NCBI RefSeq assembly: GCF_964022235.1
Contig: NZ_CAXHZL010000003.1
Coordinates: forward strand, 124,001 to 188,000
Direction of reading: 5' to 3'
DNA length: 64,000 nt
Source of the DNA: Limimaricola sp964022235
Lineage (GTDB): Bacteria; Pseudomonadota; Alphaproteobacteria; Rhodobacterales; Rhodobacteraceae
In this document: piece by piece, positions 16,918 through 26,167 of the stretch
Numbering within the stretch: the stretch's first letter is position 1
Layout: every line of letters begins with the position of its first letter
Notes under the pieces: model-generated
Seen by the model: only the letters and a program-made list of their open reading frames with translations
The model's database searches: none
Told to the model about the DNA's origin: nothing
Made by a program: the position numbers and the translations under genes

Positions 16918-17532
16918 TCAGTTCGTGTCTATCGCCTGAGCGGCGGTTCGTGTCAAAGACTCGTTGCCCGGCGCGAGTGCGGCCGTCTCCGTGTCCTGAG
17001 GCAGGTCGATCTCGTAAAACGTGTAGCTCAGCGTGATCTCGTGCACATACTTCGCCTCGCGGTCCTCGACGATCGCGGGATCGACGAAGAAGCTCACCGG
17101 CATCAGCACCGTTTCACCGGGCTGCAACACCTGTTCGGTGAAGCAGAAGCACTCGATCTTTTCGAAGTAGCCACCGGCGGCATAGGGGGCGACGTTGTAG
17201 GCCGCCTGCCCCGCCACCGGGTGGTCGGTCGGGTTGTGCGCCTCATAGAAGGCCAGCCCCGTCTCGCCGATCTTCAGCTCCATCTGGCGCTCGACCGGCT
17301 TGAAAGTCCACGGCATGCCCCGGTCGAGAGAGGCGTCGAAGCGCACGGTGATGCTCTGGTCGAGCACGGTGTCCGACCCGGCTTCGGCCACCGAGGTGGC
17401 CCCGCCAAAGCCGGTGACGCGGCAGAACCAGCTATAGAAGGGCACCGAGGCCCAGGCCAACGCGCCCATCACGACGACCACGCCCGCCGTCTGCAGCGCG
17501 GTGCGGCGCAGCTTGCGGTCCTGATCGGTCAT
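16918..17532 (-). CDS. ctaG: Cytochrome c oxidase assembly protein CtaG (Cox11)
   Basis: 204 residues. One N-terminal helix (TALQTAGVVVVMGALAWASVPFYSWFCRVTGFGG) anchors a periplasmic immunoglobulin-like domain. The copper-binding CxC pair is in KIECFCFTEQVL, with the third Cys in the helix-proximal FCRVTG. Cox11 delivers copper to the CuB centre of subunit I. The LMPVSFFVDPAI and EITLSYTFYE blocks are conserved. Its start overlaps the stop of the small upstream gene by 4 bp. Confidence 0.97.
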   Translation of the reverse strand: MTDQDRKLRRTALQTAGVVVVMGALAWASVPFYSWFCRVTGFGGATSVAEAGSDTVLDQSITVRFDASLDRGMPWTFKPVERQMELKIGETGLAFYEAHNPTDHPVAGQAAYNVAPYAAGGYFEKIECFCFTEQVLQPGETVLMPVSFFVDPAIVEDREAKYVHEITLSYTFYEIDLPQDTETAALAPGNESLTRTAAQAIDTN

Positions 17533-17726
17533 TGCGCGGGGGTCTCCTGTGGCACCAGTTGCGGGCGGGCAACGTGGTCGAAGCTTTCCAGCTCGACGAT
17601 GGAGCCAAGGCTCAGCGTCTTGACCACGGTGAGACCGAAGATCAGGGCGACGAAGCCGACGAGCAGCAGCCCGACGCCGAAGTTGCGGCCCTTCCGACGG
17701 TGATGCAGTTCATGTTCGACACGCAT
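17529..17726 (-). CDS. Small single-helix protein of the cta cluster (CoxF-like)
   Basis: 65 residues if started at the ATG at 17726, which is 8 nt from GAGGAG; an ATG at 17732 is only 2 nt from it. The basic N-terminus (RVEHELHHRRKGRN) is followed by one helix (FGVGLLLVGFVALIFGLTVV) and a short polar tail. It lies between ctaB and ctaG, with 4 bp overlap to ctaG. A similar small ORF at this position in Rhodobacterales is sometimes called CoxF. Its role in oxidase assembly is inferred only from position. Confidence 0.75.
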   Translation of the reverse strand: MRVEHELHHRRKGRNFGVGLLLVGFVALIFGLTVVKTLSLGSIVELESFDHVARPQLVPQETPAQ

Positions 17727-17738
17727 GGACATGTCTCC

Positions 17739-18707
17739 TCAGGCCCCGATGAGCCCTGACAGGATCTGCCAGGAGCCGCCCCAGGGACGCAGCGCCGCCT
17801 CGATCAGAAGCGCGCCGAAATGCAGGAAAAGATAGCCGAGCGAGATCTTGAAGACCTTCTTCTCGGCGGCATAACCATCGGCCTCGGCCGAAGCTTCGTC
17901 GCGGCGATAGAGTTGCCACGCGCCTGCCAGGAACTGGAGGTTCAGCGCCGCGGCAATGACGAGGTAGATCGGCCCGCCGATCGAGGTGAAACCAAGGCCC
18001 AGCGCCACAGGCACCAGCAGCACCGTATAGGCGAGGATGTGGCGGCGGGTGGAGCGGCGACCGTGGGTTTCGGTCAGCATCGGCACGCCCGCATCGCCGT
18101 AGTCGGACTTTACGAACAACGCCAGCGCCCAGAAGTGCGGCGGCGTCCACATGAAGGTCAGCGCGAACATCAGTACGGATTCGATTGCGATGTTGCCGGT
18201 CGCGGCGGCCCAGCCGATCATCGGGGGGAAGGCTCCGGCGGCACCGCCGATGACGATGTTCTGCGGCGTCGAACGCTTGAGCCACATCGTGTAGACCACG
18301 GCGTAAAAGAAAATCGTGAAGGCCAGGAGACCGGCGGCCAGAGGCCCGGCGGCGAGGAAAAGCACTACCACCGAAAAGCCCGAGAGCGTCAGGCCCAGCG
18401 CCAGCGCATCGCCGGGGCTTGTCTTGCCCGACGGGATCGGGCGCGACTTGGTGCGGCGCATGATCGCGTCGATGTCGGCGTCCCACCACATGTTGAGGGC
18501 ACCCGAGGCGCCGCCACCCACGGCGATGCACAGGATCGCCACGAAGCCGAGGAAGGGGTGCACCGGAACCGGGGCCACGAGAAGGCCCACCAGCGCGGTG
18601 AAAACCACGAGCGACATCACGCGCGGCTTCAGCAGCGCGAAATAATCGCCCAAGCCCGCTTCGGGGGCACCGTTGTAGCTCACGTCGGTCATGCTGGCAT
18701 CGGTCAT
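17739..18707 (-). CDS. ctaB: Protoheme IX farnesyltransferase (heme O synthase)
   Basis: 322 residues from the ATG at 18707 (GGGAG 6 nt upstream). A longer form starting at 18821 would add a Pro/Ala-rich segment and seems unlikely. It is a UbiA-family polytopic membrane enzyme that farnesylates heme B to heme O on the way to heme A. The first Asp-rich motif is in NMWWDADIDAIMRRTKSRPIP, and LKPRVMSLVVFTALVGLL is the classical helix 1. It is 12 bp upstream of the CoxF-like gene. The ctaC stop lies 169 bp upstream, and that gap has no gene. Confidence 0.97.
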   Translation of the reverse strand: MTDASMTDVSYNGAPEAGLGDYFALLKPRVMSLVVFTALVGLLVAPVPVHPFLGFVAILCIAVGGGASGALNMWWDADIDAIMRRTKSRPIPSGKTSPGDALALGLTLSGFSVVVLFLAAGPLAAGLLAFTIFFYAVVYTMWLKRSTPQNIVIGGAAGAFPPMIGWAAATGNIAIESVLMFALTFMWTPPHFWALALFVKSDYGDAGVPMLTETHGRRSTRRHILAYTVLLVPVALGLGFTSIGGPIYLVIAAALNLQFLAGAWQLYRRDEASAEADGYAAEKKVFKISLGYLFLHFGALLIEAALRPWGGSWQILSGLIGA

Positions 18708-18876
18708 GCGGGCTCCCGTCCGGCGGTCATCATCCGCCGTCGCTGGTGGCGCGGTCGCGGGGGCTTGGCCCGCGGGCGCGGCCGGGGCGTCCCGGCCGGT
18801 CGTCATGTCGGCAAGCGGCAAAGCCGCTCCGTCGGGCGGGCGCTCATGCGCCCGGCCCTGTCATTCCCGTCCCGGC

Positions 18877-19734
18877 TCAGGCCGGGAACTCTTCCTTGGC
18901 GCCCGCGAGCCACTGCTCGTAGGCCTCGGGGCTCACCACCTTGACGGTGATCGGCATATAGGCGTGGTCCTTGCCGCACAGCTCGGAGCACTGGCCGAAG
19001 TAGACGCCTTCCTGCTCGGCGGCGAACCACAGCTGGGCGATCCGCCCCGGCACCGCGTCCTGCTTCACGCCGAAGGCCGGAATGGTCCAGGAGTGGATCA
19101 CGTCGGCGCCGGTCACGTCCATCACCACGGTGGCGCCCACGGGGACCACGACGGCGGTGTCGGTCGCCAGCTTGAATTCGTCGCGCGAATAGCCCGCCTC
19201 GACCAGTTCGGCTTCGATCTCCGCGTTGAGGTTGCCCATGCCCGCGCCGATCATGAAGCTTTCGAAGGCGACCTCTTCGTCGACATACTCATAGCCCCAG
19301 TACCACTGGTAGCCGGTGACCTTGATGTGGACGTCGCCCTCGGGGATCTCCTGCTGGTCGAACAGAACCGGCAGCGAGAAGGCCCCGATGAAGATCAGGA
19401 TGACGATCGGCACGATGGTCCATGCGATCTCGAGCGGCGAGTTGTGGGTGAACTCGGCGGGCTTCGGGTTGGACTTGCGGTTGTAGCGCAGGATCACAAA
19501 GATCAGCAAGCCCGTGACGAAGAGCGTGATGGCGGTGATGATGACGAGCAGCATGCCGTCGAGCCAGTGGATGTCGCGCGCCAGCTTGGTGGCGGCGGGC
19601 TGCCAGCCCACGGCCCCGTCGACCGGACGGCCGATGATCGGCAGTTCGGCGATCTGCTCCTGTGCCGAGACCATGCCCGCCATCAGGGTGGCTGTGGCGG
19701 TCCCGAGCACGGCGAGGGGCTTTGTGAGGTGCAT
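18877..19734 (-). CDS. ctaC: Cytochrome c oxidase subunit II
   Basis: 285 residues from the ATG at 19734. A signal peptide (MHLTKPLAVLGTATATLMAGMVSAQ) is followed by two membrane helices and a periplasmic cupredoxin domain. The CuA site is CSELCGKDHAYMPI (C-x3-C-x3-H-x2-M), and YQWYWGYEY is the aromatic electron-entry patch. It accepts electrons from cytochrome c. The gene is first in the ctaC-ctaB-coxF-ctaG-ctaE-SURF1 run and is divergent from tldD across about 165 bp, where the operon promoter should lie. Confidence 0.98.
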   Translation of the reverse strand: MHLTKPLAVLGTATATLMAGMVSAQEQIAELPIIGRPVDGAVGWQPAATKLARDIHWLDGMLLVIITAITLFVTGLLIFVILRYNRKSNPKPAEFTHNSPLEIAWTIVPIVILIFIGAFSLPVLFDQQEIPEGDVHIKVTGYQWYWGYEYVDEEVAFESFMIGAGMGNLNAEIEAELVEAGYSRDEFKLATDTAVVVPVGATVVMDVTGADVIHSWTIPAFGVKQDAVPGRIAQLWFAAEQEGVYFGQCSELCGKDHAYMPITVKVVSPEAYEQWLAGAKEEFPA

Positions 19735-19898
19735 GTCTCTACCTTGCGTGTGTGGCGTAAGTCGGCGCCCCGAGGCCCCCGCTTGGGCGGAATCCCCTGT
19801 CGTCCGCGGGTCTAATCCCATAAACTGCCGCGCAGAACAAGCTGTCGGGTTGCGGCAAACGGACGCCCACCGGCGGCGCGGCATCCAAGGAACATCGC

Positions 19899-21332
19899 AT
19901 GTCCTCATCGCAGGCTGAGCCCGCTTTCGACCCTTTTGCAACCCATCTCGACCGCAACGGCGCGCTGCGCCTGCTGCGCGAGGCCGTGGCAGGGGCCGAC
20001 GATGGCGAACTTTTCATCGAGCGTCGCCGCTCCGAGGTTCTGGGCTTCGACGATGGCCGGCTGCGCCACGCCAACTTCGACGCGGCCGAGGGGTTCGGCC
20101 TGCGCGCGGTCCGTGGCGAAACCTCGGGCTACGCCCACTCCACCACCGTCGACGAACACGCGCTGAAGCGGGCCGTGGCCACCGCGCGGCTTGCCGTGGG
20201 CGATGGCGGCGGCACGCTCGCCGAGGCGCCCGCGCGCACCAACCGACACCTCTATACCGATGCCGATCCGATCGCGGGGGCGGCCTTTGGCGTGAAAGTG
20301 GACCTGTTGCGCGAGATCGACGCCTTTGCCCGCGCGCTCGACCCCAAGGTGGTCCAAGTCACCGCGAGCCTTGCGGCCTCGCATCAGGAGGTGGCGATCC
20401 TGCGGCCCGAGGATGCGCTTTATACCGACATCCGCCCGATGGCGCGCATCTCGATCGGCGTCATCGTCGAAAAGGACGGCCGTCGCGAAAGCGGCAACAT
20501 GGGCGGCGGCGGCCGCTTCGGCCTCGACGGGCTGATGGCCCGCGACCATTGGGAGCCGGTGGTGCGCGAGGCACTCCGCATCGCTCTGGTCAACCTCGAC
20601 GCCGAAGCCGCTCCTGCGGGCGTCATGGACGTGGTGCTCGGCCCCGGCTGGCCCGGCATCCTGCTACACGAGGCGATCGGTCATGGGCTCGAGGGGGACT
20701 TCAATCGCAAGGGCTCTTCGGCCTTTTCGGGGCTGATGGGCAGCCAGATCGCCGCGCGCGGCGTCACCGTGCTCGACGACGGTACTCTGCCCGACCGGCG
20801 CGGCTCGCTTACCTTCGACGACGAAGGTACGCCCTCGAATCGCACCACGCTCATCGAGGACGGCAAGCTGGTAGGCTATATGCAGGACCGGCAAAACGCG
20901 CGACTGATGGGCGTGACCCCAACCGGCAACGGGCGGCGCGAAAGCTTTGCCCACACGCCGATGCCGCGCATGACCAACACCTACATGCTGGCGGGCAAGG
21001 ACGACCCAGCAGGGATGGTGGCGGATCTCAAGGACGGGATCTGGGCCGTGGGATTCGGCGGCGGTCAGGTCGACATCACCTCGGGCAAGTTCGTGTTCTC
21101 CTGCACCGAGGCCTACCGCGTGAAGAACGGCCGGATCGGCGCGCCGGTCAAGGGCGCGACCCTGATCGGGGATGGGGCAACCGCGCTCAAGCACATCCGC
21201 GCCATCGGCAACGATCTGGCGCTCGATCCGGGCATCGGCAATTGTGGCAAGAACGGCCAATGGGTGCCGGTGGGCGTGGGGCAACCCTCGCTGACCATCG
21301 GTGGTCTGACGGTCGGCGGATCGGGGAGCTGA
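19899..21332 (+). CDS. tldD: Metalloprotease TldD
   Basis: 477 residues. TldD forms the protease TldD/TldE that trims peptides such as microcin B17 precursor and CcdA. The zinc motif HEAIGH is at 257-262 within LLHEAIGHGLEGDFNRKGSS. The third ligand region follows (FAHTPMPRMTNTYMLAG and FVFSCTEAYRVKNGRIG). AAGGA precedes the ATG by 7 nt. The partner tldE (pmbA) is not in the window, as is usual. The gene is divergent from ctaC. Confidence 0.96.
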   Translation: MSSSQAEPAFDPFATHLDRNGALRLLREAVAGADDGELFIERRRSEVLGFDDGRLRHANFDAAEGFGLRAVRGETSGYAHSTTVDEHALKRAVATARLAVGDGGGTLAEAPARTNRHLYTDADPIAGAAFGVKVDLLREIDAFARALDPKVVQVTASLAASHQEVAILRPEDALYTDIRPMARISIGVIVEKDGRRESGNMGGGGRFGLDGLMARDHWEPVVREALRIALVNLDAEAAPAGVMDVVLGPGWPGILLHEAIGHGLEGDFNRKGSSAFSGLMGSQIAARGVTVLDDGTLPDRRGSLTFDDEGTPSNRTTLIEDGKLVGYMQDRQNARLMGVTPTGNGRRESFAHTPMPRMTNTYMLAGKDDPAGMVADLKDGIWAVGFGGGQVDITSGKFVFSCTEAYRVKNGRIGAPVKGATLIGDGATALKHIRAIGNDLALDPGIGNCGKNGQWVPVGVGQPSLTIGGLTVGGSGS

Positions 21333-21412
21333 CTCCGGTCCGACGCCCTTCGTGGTTTACGCGCTGTTAACCAAAGCGCCCTAGACCTGAGCCTGCAACA
21401 GGCGAGGCGCGG

Positions 21413-22555
21413 ATGGCCCAGAACCCGACTTCTTCCGCTCACCCCCCACTCCCACCCACCACGGAAGAGGACACGCTGTCCCGCCTCCGCCTGTTGCGCT
21501 CGCGCCGTGTCGGCATCGCCACCTACTGGCGTCTGCTGGCCGAACACGGCTCGGCCCACACGGCCCTCGACGCGCTGCCCGACGTGGCGCGCGCCGCGGG
21601 GATCGAGGATTACACCGCCTGCACGCCCGAGGCCGCGCGCGCCGAGATGGCCGCCGCTAAGGCCGCGAGCGCGCGGCTTCTCGTGCATGGTGATCCGCTC
21701 TATCCCGCCGACCTCGCCGCTCTCTCCGACGCGCCGCCGCTGCTTTGGCTGCGGGGCCGCGCGGCCCTTCTGCGCCGCCCGATGCTGGCCATGGTGGGCG
21801 CACGCAACGCCTCTTCGCTGGGGCTTCGCATGGCCCGCAGGCTGGCCGCCGACCTGTCCGAGGCGGGCTGGGTCGTGGTTTCGGGGCTGGCGCGCGGCAT
21901 TGACGCGCAGGCGCATGAAGCCGCGCTCCGGCGCGGCACGATCGCGGTAACGGCTGGCGGGGTCGATGTGACCTAACCGCCCGACAATGCCGATCTGACC
22001 GCCCATATCGGCCGCGAGGGGTTGATCCTCTCGGAGCAGCCCGTGGGACTCGCACCGCAGGGTCGTCATTTTCCCGCGCGCAACCGCATCGTCGCGGGCC
22101 TGTCGCGGGCCGTGGTGGTGGTCGAGGCGGCGACCCGCTCGGGAAGCCTGATCACGGCGCGCGCGGCCCTTGAGGCGGGACGCGAGGTGCTGGCGGTGCC
22201 CGGCCATCCTTTCGACGCCCGCGCCGGGGGCTGCAACGTGCTGATCCGCGACGGAGCCACGCTGGTGCGCGGGGCGCAGGACGTGCTCGATCTCGTAGGA
22301 CGCATCACGTCGGAGGAACCTGCCCCCCCCGCCGCGCCGAAAGAGGCGCCGCAGGGGGTCGATGACGATCTTTCGGCGCGCATCCTCGACCGCCTCTGCA
22401 CCGCCCCGCTGGCCGAGGATCAACTGCTGCGCGATCTTGGCCTTCCCGCGGCGCGGGTGTCGCAGGCGCTGGTCGATCTGGAACTGTCGGGCCGGGTGGG
22501 CCGACAGCCCGGCGGGCTGCTGGTGCGCCACGACCTTGAGCGAACGGCGGGATGA
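21413..22555 (+). pseudogene. dprA: dprA interrupted by an in-frame TAA stop
   Basis: Read through one stop, this is a normal 380-codon DprA, the DNA-processing protein that loads RecA on incoming single-stranded DNA in natural transformation. Codons 1-187 carry the SAM-like N-terminus and the Rossmann start (LAMVGARNASSLG, VVVSGLARGIDAQAHEAAL). TAA at 21974-21976 then falls where homologues have Tyr in GGVDVxYPxxN. The same frame continues PPDNADLTAHIGREG, LSEQPVGLAPQGRHFPARNRIVAGLS, AATRSGSLITARAALEAGREV and a winged-helix C-terminus. No frame change is needed; one base restores the gene (TAC or TAT). It may be a real nonsense mutation or a sequencing error. The downstream half has no good start of its own. 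Confidence 0.88.
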
Positions 22556-22656
22556 GGGCCCGGCAAGGCAAGCGGAACAGGGCGCATTGACAATGCAGCA
22601 AGGGCCGCCACATGTTGCCCGCCCAAAGCGTCCCTCCCCTGACCCGAGGATTCTCC

Positions 22657-25374
22657 ATGCCAGTCGTCGTCGTCGAATCTCCGGCCAAGGCCAAGACGAT
22701 CAACACTTATCTTGGGTCGGACTATACCGTCCTCGCCTCCTACGGGCATGTTCGCGACCTGCCCCCCAAGGACGGGTCGGTCGACACCGACAACGATTTC
22801 GACATGCGCTGGGAGATCGGCGCCGACAGCCGCAAGCACGTCAAGGCCATCGCTGACGCGCTGAAGAACGACCCCAACCTCATTCTCGCGACCGACCCCG
22901 ATCGCGAAGGAGAAGCGATCTCGTGGCACCTGCAGGAGGCGTTGACCGCCCGTAAGGTGCTCAAGAAGGACACGCCGGTCAGCCGCGTCGTCTTCAACGC
23001 GATCACCAAGGCCGCGGTCACCGAGGCCATGAAGAACCCGCGTGAGGTCGACGCGCCGCTGGTGCACGCTTATCTGGCGCGCCGCGCGCTCGACTACCTC
23101 GTGGGCTTCAATCTCTCGCCGGTGCTGTGGCGCAAGCTGCCGGGCGCGAAATCGGCAGGCCGCGTGCAGTCGGTCTGCCTGCGCCTCATCGTCGAGCGCG
23201 AGATGGAGATCGAGGCGTTCAAGCCCTGCGAATACTGGAGCGTGAAGGCGCAACTCGTCACGCCCCGGGGTCAGGAATACGAGGCACGGCTCACCGTGCT
23301 GGCGGGCCAGAAGCTCGACCGTTTCGACATCGCCGATTTCACCCAAGCCGAGATGGCGGTGCAGGCCGTGGCCTCGCGCGATCTCACCGTGGCTTCGGTC
23401 GAGGCGAAACCGGCCTCCCGCAACCCTTCGGCTCCCTTCATGACCTCGACGCTGCAGCAGGAAGCCAGCCGCAAGTTCGGCATGGGCGCGCGGGCGACGA
23501 TGTCGGCGGCCCAGCGCCTCTACGAGGCGGGGTACATTACCTACATGCGGACCGATGGCATCGACATGGCGCCCGAGGCGGTGATGGCCGCGCGCGACGA
23601 GATCAAGTCGCGCTACGGCGAGGCTTATGTCCCTAAATCCCCGCGCATGTACAAGAACAAGGCCAAGAACGCGCAAGAGGCGCACGAGTGCATCCGCCCC
23701 ACCGACATGTCGCGTGACGCGGGCAAGCTGGCCCGGCTCGAGCCCGAGCAGCGCAAGCTCTACGACCTGATCTGGAAGCGCACCCTTGCCTGCCAGATGG
23801 AAGCGGCGCGGATGGAGCGTACCACCGTCGACATCGGCAGCCGTGACGAGCAGGTGATGCTGCGCGCCACCGGTCAGGTCGTGCTCTTCGACGGCTTCCT
23901 CAAGGTTTATGAGGAGGGCCGCGACGACGTCGAGAGCGACGACGACCGCCGCCTGCCGCAGATCCATCAGGGCGAGGCCGCCAAATTCGCCGCCGGCACG
24001 CTCAAGGCGGCCTTCGCGAAGGCGACTGAAGAGAACAAGGACGCCGCTGTGCTTGGTGGACCCGACGCCGTGCTGGCGCTTCAGCATCACACCCAGCCGC
24101 CGCCGCGCTACACCGAGGCGACGCTGGTCAAGCGCATGGAAGAGCTCGGCATCGGACGCCCCTCGACCTATGCCAGCGTCATCGGCACGATCCAGGACCG
24201 CGAATACGTCACCAAGGACAAGAACCGGCTGATTCCGCAGGACAAGGGCCGGATCGTCACGATCTTCCTGCTGAACTTCTTCAAGCGCTACGTGGAGTAC
24301 GACTTCACCGCCGAGCTCGAAGAACAGCTCGACGATGTCTCCGCCGGCAAGGCCGATTACAAGGAGCTGCTCGCCCGCTTCTGGCGCGACTTCTCGGCGG
24401 CCATCGCCGAAACCTCCGAGCTTCGGATCACCGAGGTGCTCGACGTACTCGACGAGGCCCTCGCACCCCAGCTCTACCCGCCCCGCGAGGATGGCACCGA
24501 TCCGCGACAGTGCCCGCAGTGCGGCACCGGTCAGCTGCACCTGAAGACCTCGCGCACGGGCGGTTTCGTCGGCTGCGGCAACTATCCCGAGTGCCGCTAC
24601 ACCCGCCCCATCGGCGGCGACGGGGTCGACACCGGGGCCGACCGGGTGTTGGGCGAGGATGGCGGCGACGACATCTGGCTCAAGACCGGGCGCTTTGGCC
24701 CCTATGTGCAGCGTGGCGAGCCAACTGAAGAGCAGCCCAAGCCCCAGCGCGCCTCGCTGCCCAAGGGCTGGCAGGCGGATGCGATGGATCTCGACAAGGC
24801 GCTGACGCTCCTGTCGCTGCCGCGCTTCGTGGGCAACCACCCCGAGGATGGCGAGCCGGTCGAGGCAGGGCTCGGCCGCTTCGGCCCCTTCGTCAAGCAC
24901 GGCAAGCTTTATGCCAACCTCAAGGAGGTCGACGAGGTCTTCGAGATCGGCATGAACCGCGCGGTCGAGGTGCTGGCGCAGAAGGCCGCGGGCCGCGCCG
25001 GGCGCGGAGCCGCCGCCAAGGCACTCAAGGATCTGGGCGAGCATCCCTCGGGCGGCGCGATCTCGGTGATGCCAGGGCGGTATGGGCCTTACGTGAAATG
25101 GGAGAAGGTCAACGCGACCCTGCCCAAGGATCTGGAGCCCGAGGTGGTGACGCTGGAGCAGGCGATCGCGCTGGTGGAGGAAAAGGCCGCCAAGGGCGGC
25201 AAGAAGAAGGCACCTGCCAAGAAGGCGGCGGCCAAGAAGCCTGCTGCCAAAAAGCCCGCTGCGAAAAAGGCCACGGCCAGCAAGACCACCGCGGCCAAGA
25301 AGGCCCCCGCCAAGAAGACGGCGGCAAAGAAGGCCGAAGCTGCCGACAAGGCCCCTGACGAAGCTGCCGAATAA
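22657..25374 (+). CDS. topA: DNA topoisomerase I (type IA)
   Basis: 905 residues from the ATG at 22657 (CGAGGA upstream); an earlier in-frame start is less likely. It relaxes negative supercoils. The Toprim domain starts VVVVESPAKAKTI, with LATDPDREGEAISWHL binding Mg2+. The catalytic tyrosine is Tyr296 in GYITYMRTDG. A C-terminal zinc segment (CPQCGTGQLHLKT...CGNYPECRY) is followed by repeated RFGPFVK/GRYGPYVKW modules. The last ~55 residues are a Lys/Ala-rich tail (KKAPAKKAAAKKPAAKK-like), probably a DNA-binding extension as in other alphaproteobacterial enzymes. A GC-rich hairpin follows. Confidence 0.97.
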   Translation: MPVVVVESPAKAKTINTYLGSDYTVLASYGHVRDLPPKDGSVDTDNDFDMRWEIGADSRKHVKAIADALKNDPNLILATDPDREGEAISWHLQEALTARKVLKKDTPVSRVVFNAITKAAVTEAMKNPREVDAPLVHAYLARRALDYLVGFNLSPVLWRKLPGAKSAGRVQSVCLRLIVEREMEIEAFKPCEYWSVKAQLVTPRGQEYEARLTVLAGQKLDRFDIADFTQAEMAVQAVASRDLTVASVEAKPASRNPSAPFMTSTLQQEASRKFGMGARATMSAAQRLYEAGYITYMRTDGIDMAPEAVMAARDEIKSRYGEAYVPKSPRMYKNKAKNAQEAHECIRPTDMSRDAGKLARLEPEQRKLYDLIWKRTLACQMEAARMERTTVDIGSRDEQVMLRATGQVVLFDGFLKVYEEGRDDVESDDDRRLPQIHQGEAAKFAAGTLKAAFAKATEENKDAAVLGGPDAVLALQHHTQPPPRYTEATLVKRMEELGIGRPSTYASVIGTIQDREYVTKDKNRLIPQDKGRIVTIFLLNFFKRYVEYDFTAELEEQLDDVSAGKADYKELLARFWRDFSAAIAETSELRITEVLDVLDEALAPQLYPPREDGTDPRQCPQCGTGQLHLKTSRTGGFVGCGNYPECRYTRPIGGDGVDTGADRVLGEDGGDDIWLKTGRFGPYVQRGEPTEEQPKPQRASLPKGWQADAMDLDKALTLLSLPRFVGNHPEDGEPVEAGLGRFGPFVKHGKLYANLKEVDEVFEIGMNRAVEVLAQKAAGRAGRGAAAKALKDLGEHPSGGAISVMPGRYGPYVKWEKVNATLPKDLEPEVVTLEQAIALVEEKAAKGGKKKAPAKKAAAKKPAAKKPAAKKATASKTTAAKKAPAKKTAAKKAEAADKAPDEAAE

Positions 25375-25381
25375 GCAAAGC

Positions 25382-25406
25382 GCCGCGCCGCCCGCTGCGG
25401 CGCGGC
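25382..25406 (+). terminator. Probable topA terminator hairpin
   Basis: GCCGCGCCGC (25382-25391) pairs perfectly with GCGGCGCGGC (25397-25406) around a 5 nt loop, 7 bp after the topA stop. There is no T-tract after it, so termination may need Rho, but the stem is very stable. Confidence 0.55.
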
Positions 25407-25469
25407 ATCCGCATTGACTTCGCGCCCGCCCGGCGCAAGTCTCGCCCCCGTGACAACAGGGGGAGACGC

Positions 25470-26165
25470 ATGAAAAAGATATATCCGGATGCCGCCACGG
25501 CGCTCGACGGGCTTTTGTCCGACGGGATGCTCATCGCGGCCGGGGGCTTCGGCCTTTGCGGCATTCCCGAGCTGCTCATCGCAGCGATCCGCGACGCAGG
25601 CACCAAGGATCTCACCTTTGCCTCGAACAACGCGGGCGTCGATGATTTCGGCATCGGCCAATTGCTGCAGACGCGGCAGGTGAAGAAGATGATCTCCTCC
25701 TATGTGGGAGAGAACGCCGAATTCATGCGCCAGTATCTCAGTGGAGAGCTGGAGCTGGAGTTCACGCCGCAGGGCACGCTGGCCGAGCGGATGCGCGCGG
25801 GCGGCTCGGGCATCCCCGGCTTCTACACCAAGACCGGCGTCGGCACGAAGGTGGCCGAGGGCAAGGAAGAGAAGGTCTTCGACGGCGAGACCTATATCCT
25901 CGAGCGCGGCATCGTTGCCGATCTGTCGATCGTCAAGGCTTGGAAGGCCGACGAAACCGGCAACCTCGTCTTTCGCAAGACCGCCCGCAACTTCAACCCG
26001 CCCGCCGCGATGGCTGGACGGATCTGCGTCGCCGAGGTCGAGGAAATCGTGCCCACGGGTAGCCTCGACCCCGACCACATCCACCTGCCCGGTATCTATG
26101 TGCACCGCCTGATCCAGGGGCAGCACGAAAAGCGCATCGAACAGCGCACCGTAAGGGAGGCTTGA
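25470..26165 (+). CDS. scoA: Succinyl-CoA:3-ketoacid CoA-transferase subunit A
   Basis: 231 residues. With subunit B it moves CoA from succinyl-CoA to acetoacetate or another 3-ketoacid (ketone body and polyhydroxybutyrate use). MKKIYPDAATALDGLLSDGM, AAGGFGLCGIPELLIAAIRD and the CoA-binding GGSGIPGFYTKTGVGT are standard for the alpha chain. GGGGAG precedes the ATG. Spacing to scoB is 2 bp, so the pair is one operon. Confidence 0.96.
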   Translation: MKKIYPDAATALDGLLSDGMLIAAGGFGLCGIPELLIAAIRDAGTKDLTFASNNAGVDDFGIGQLLQTRQVKKMISSYVGENAEFMRQYLSGELELEFTPQGTLAERMRAGGSGIPGFYTKTGVGTKVAEGKEEKVFDGETYILERGIVADLSIVKAWKADETGNLVFRKTARNFNPPAAMAGRICVAEVEEIVPTGSLDPDHIHLPGIYVHRLIQGQHEKRIEQRTVREA

Positions 26166-26167
26166 TC

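Noticed and set aside
18708..18876. Possible gene or N-terminal extension between ctaC and ctaB
   Set aside because: The only frame is a Pro/Ala-rich extension of ctaB without family similarity; the ATG at 18707 has a good ribosome binding site.
22022..22555. Second half of dprA as an independent gene from TTG 22022
   Set aside because: No ribosome binding site supports it, and it starts inside a conserved fold. Interrupted dprA explains both halves.
22420..25044. Very long open frame opposite topA
   Set aside because: It mirrors topA codons, is His/Arg/Asp-rich without family motifs, and the + strand protein is an unmistakable topoisomerase. High GC gives long antisense frames by chance.
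25200..25370. AAG/GCC-rich repetitive DNA at the topA 3' end as a separate repeat element
   Set aside because: It is in frame and encodes the Lys/Ala-rich tail known in many alphaproteobacterial topoisomerases.
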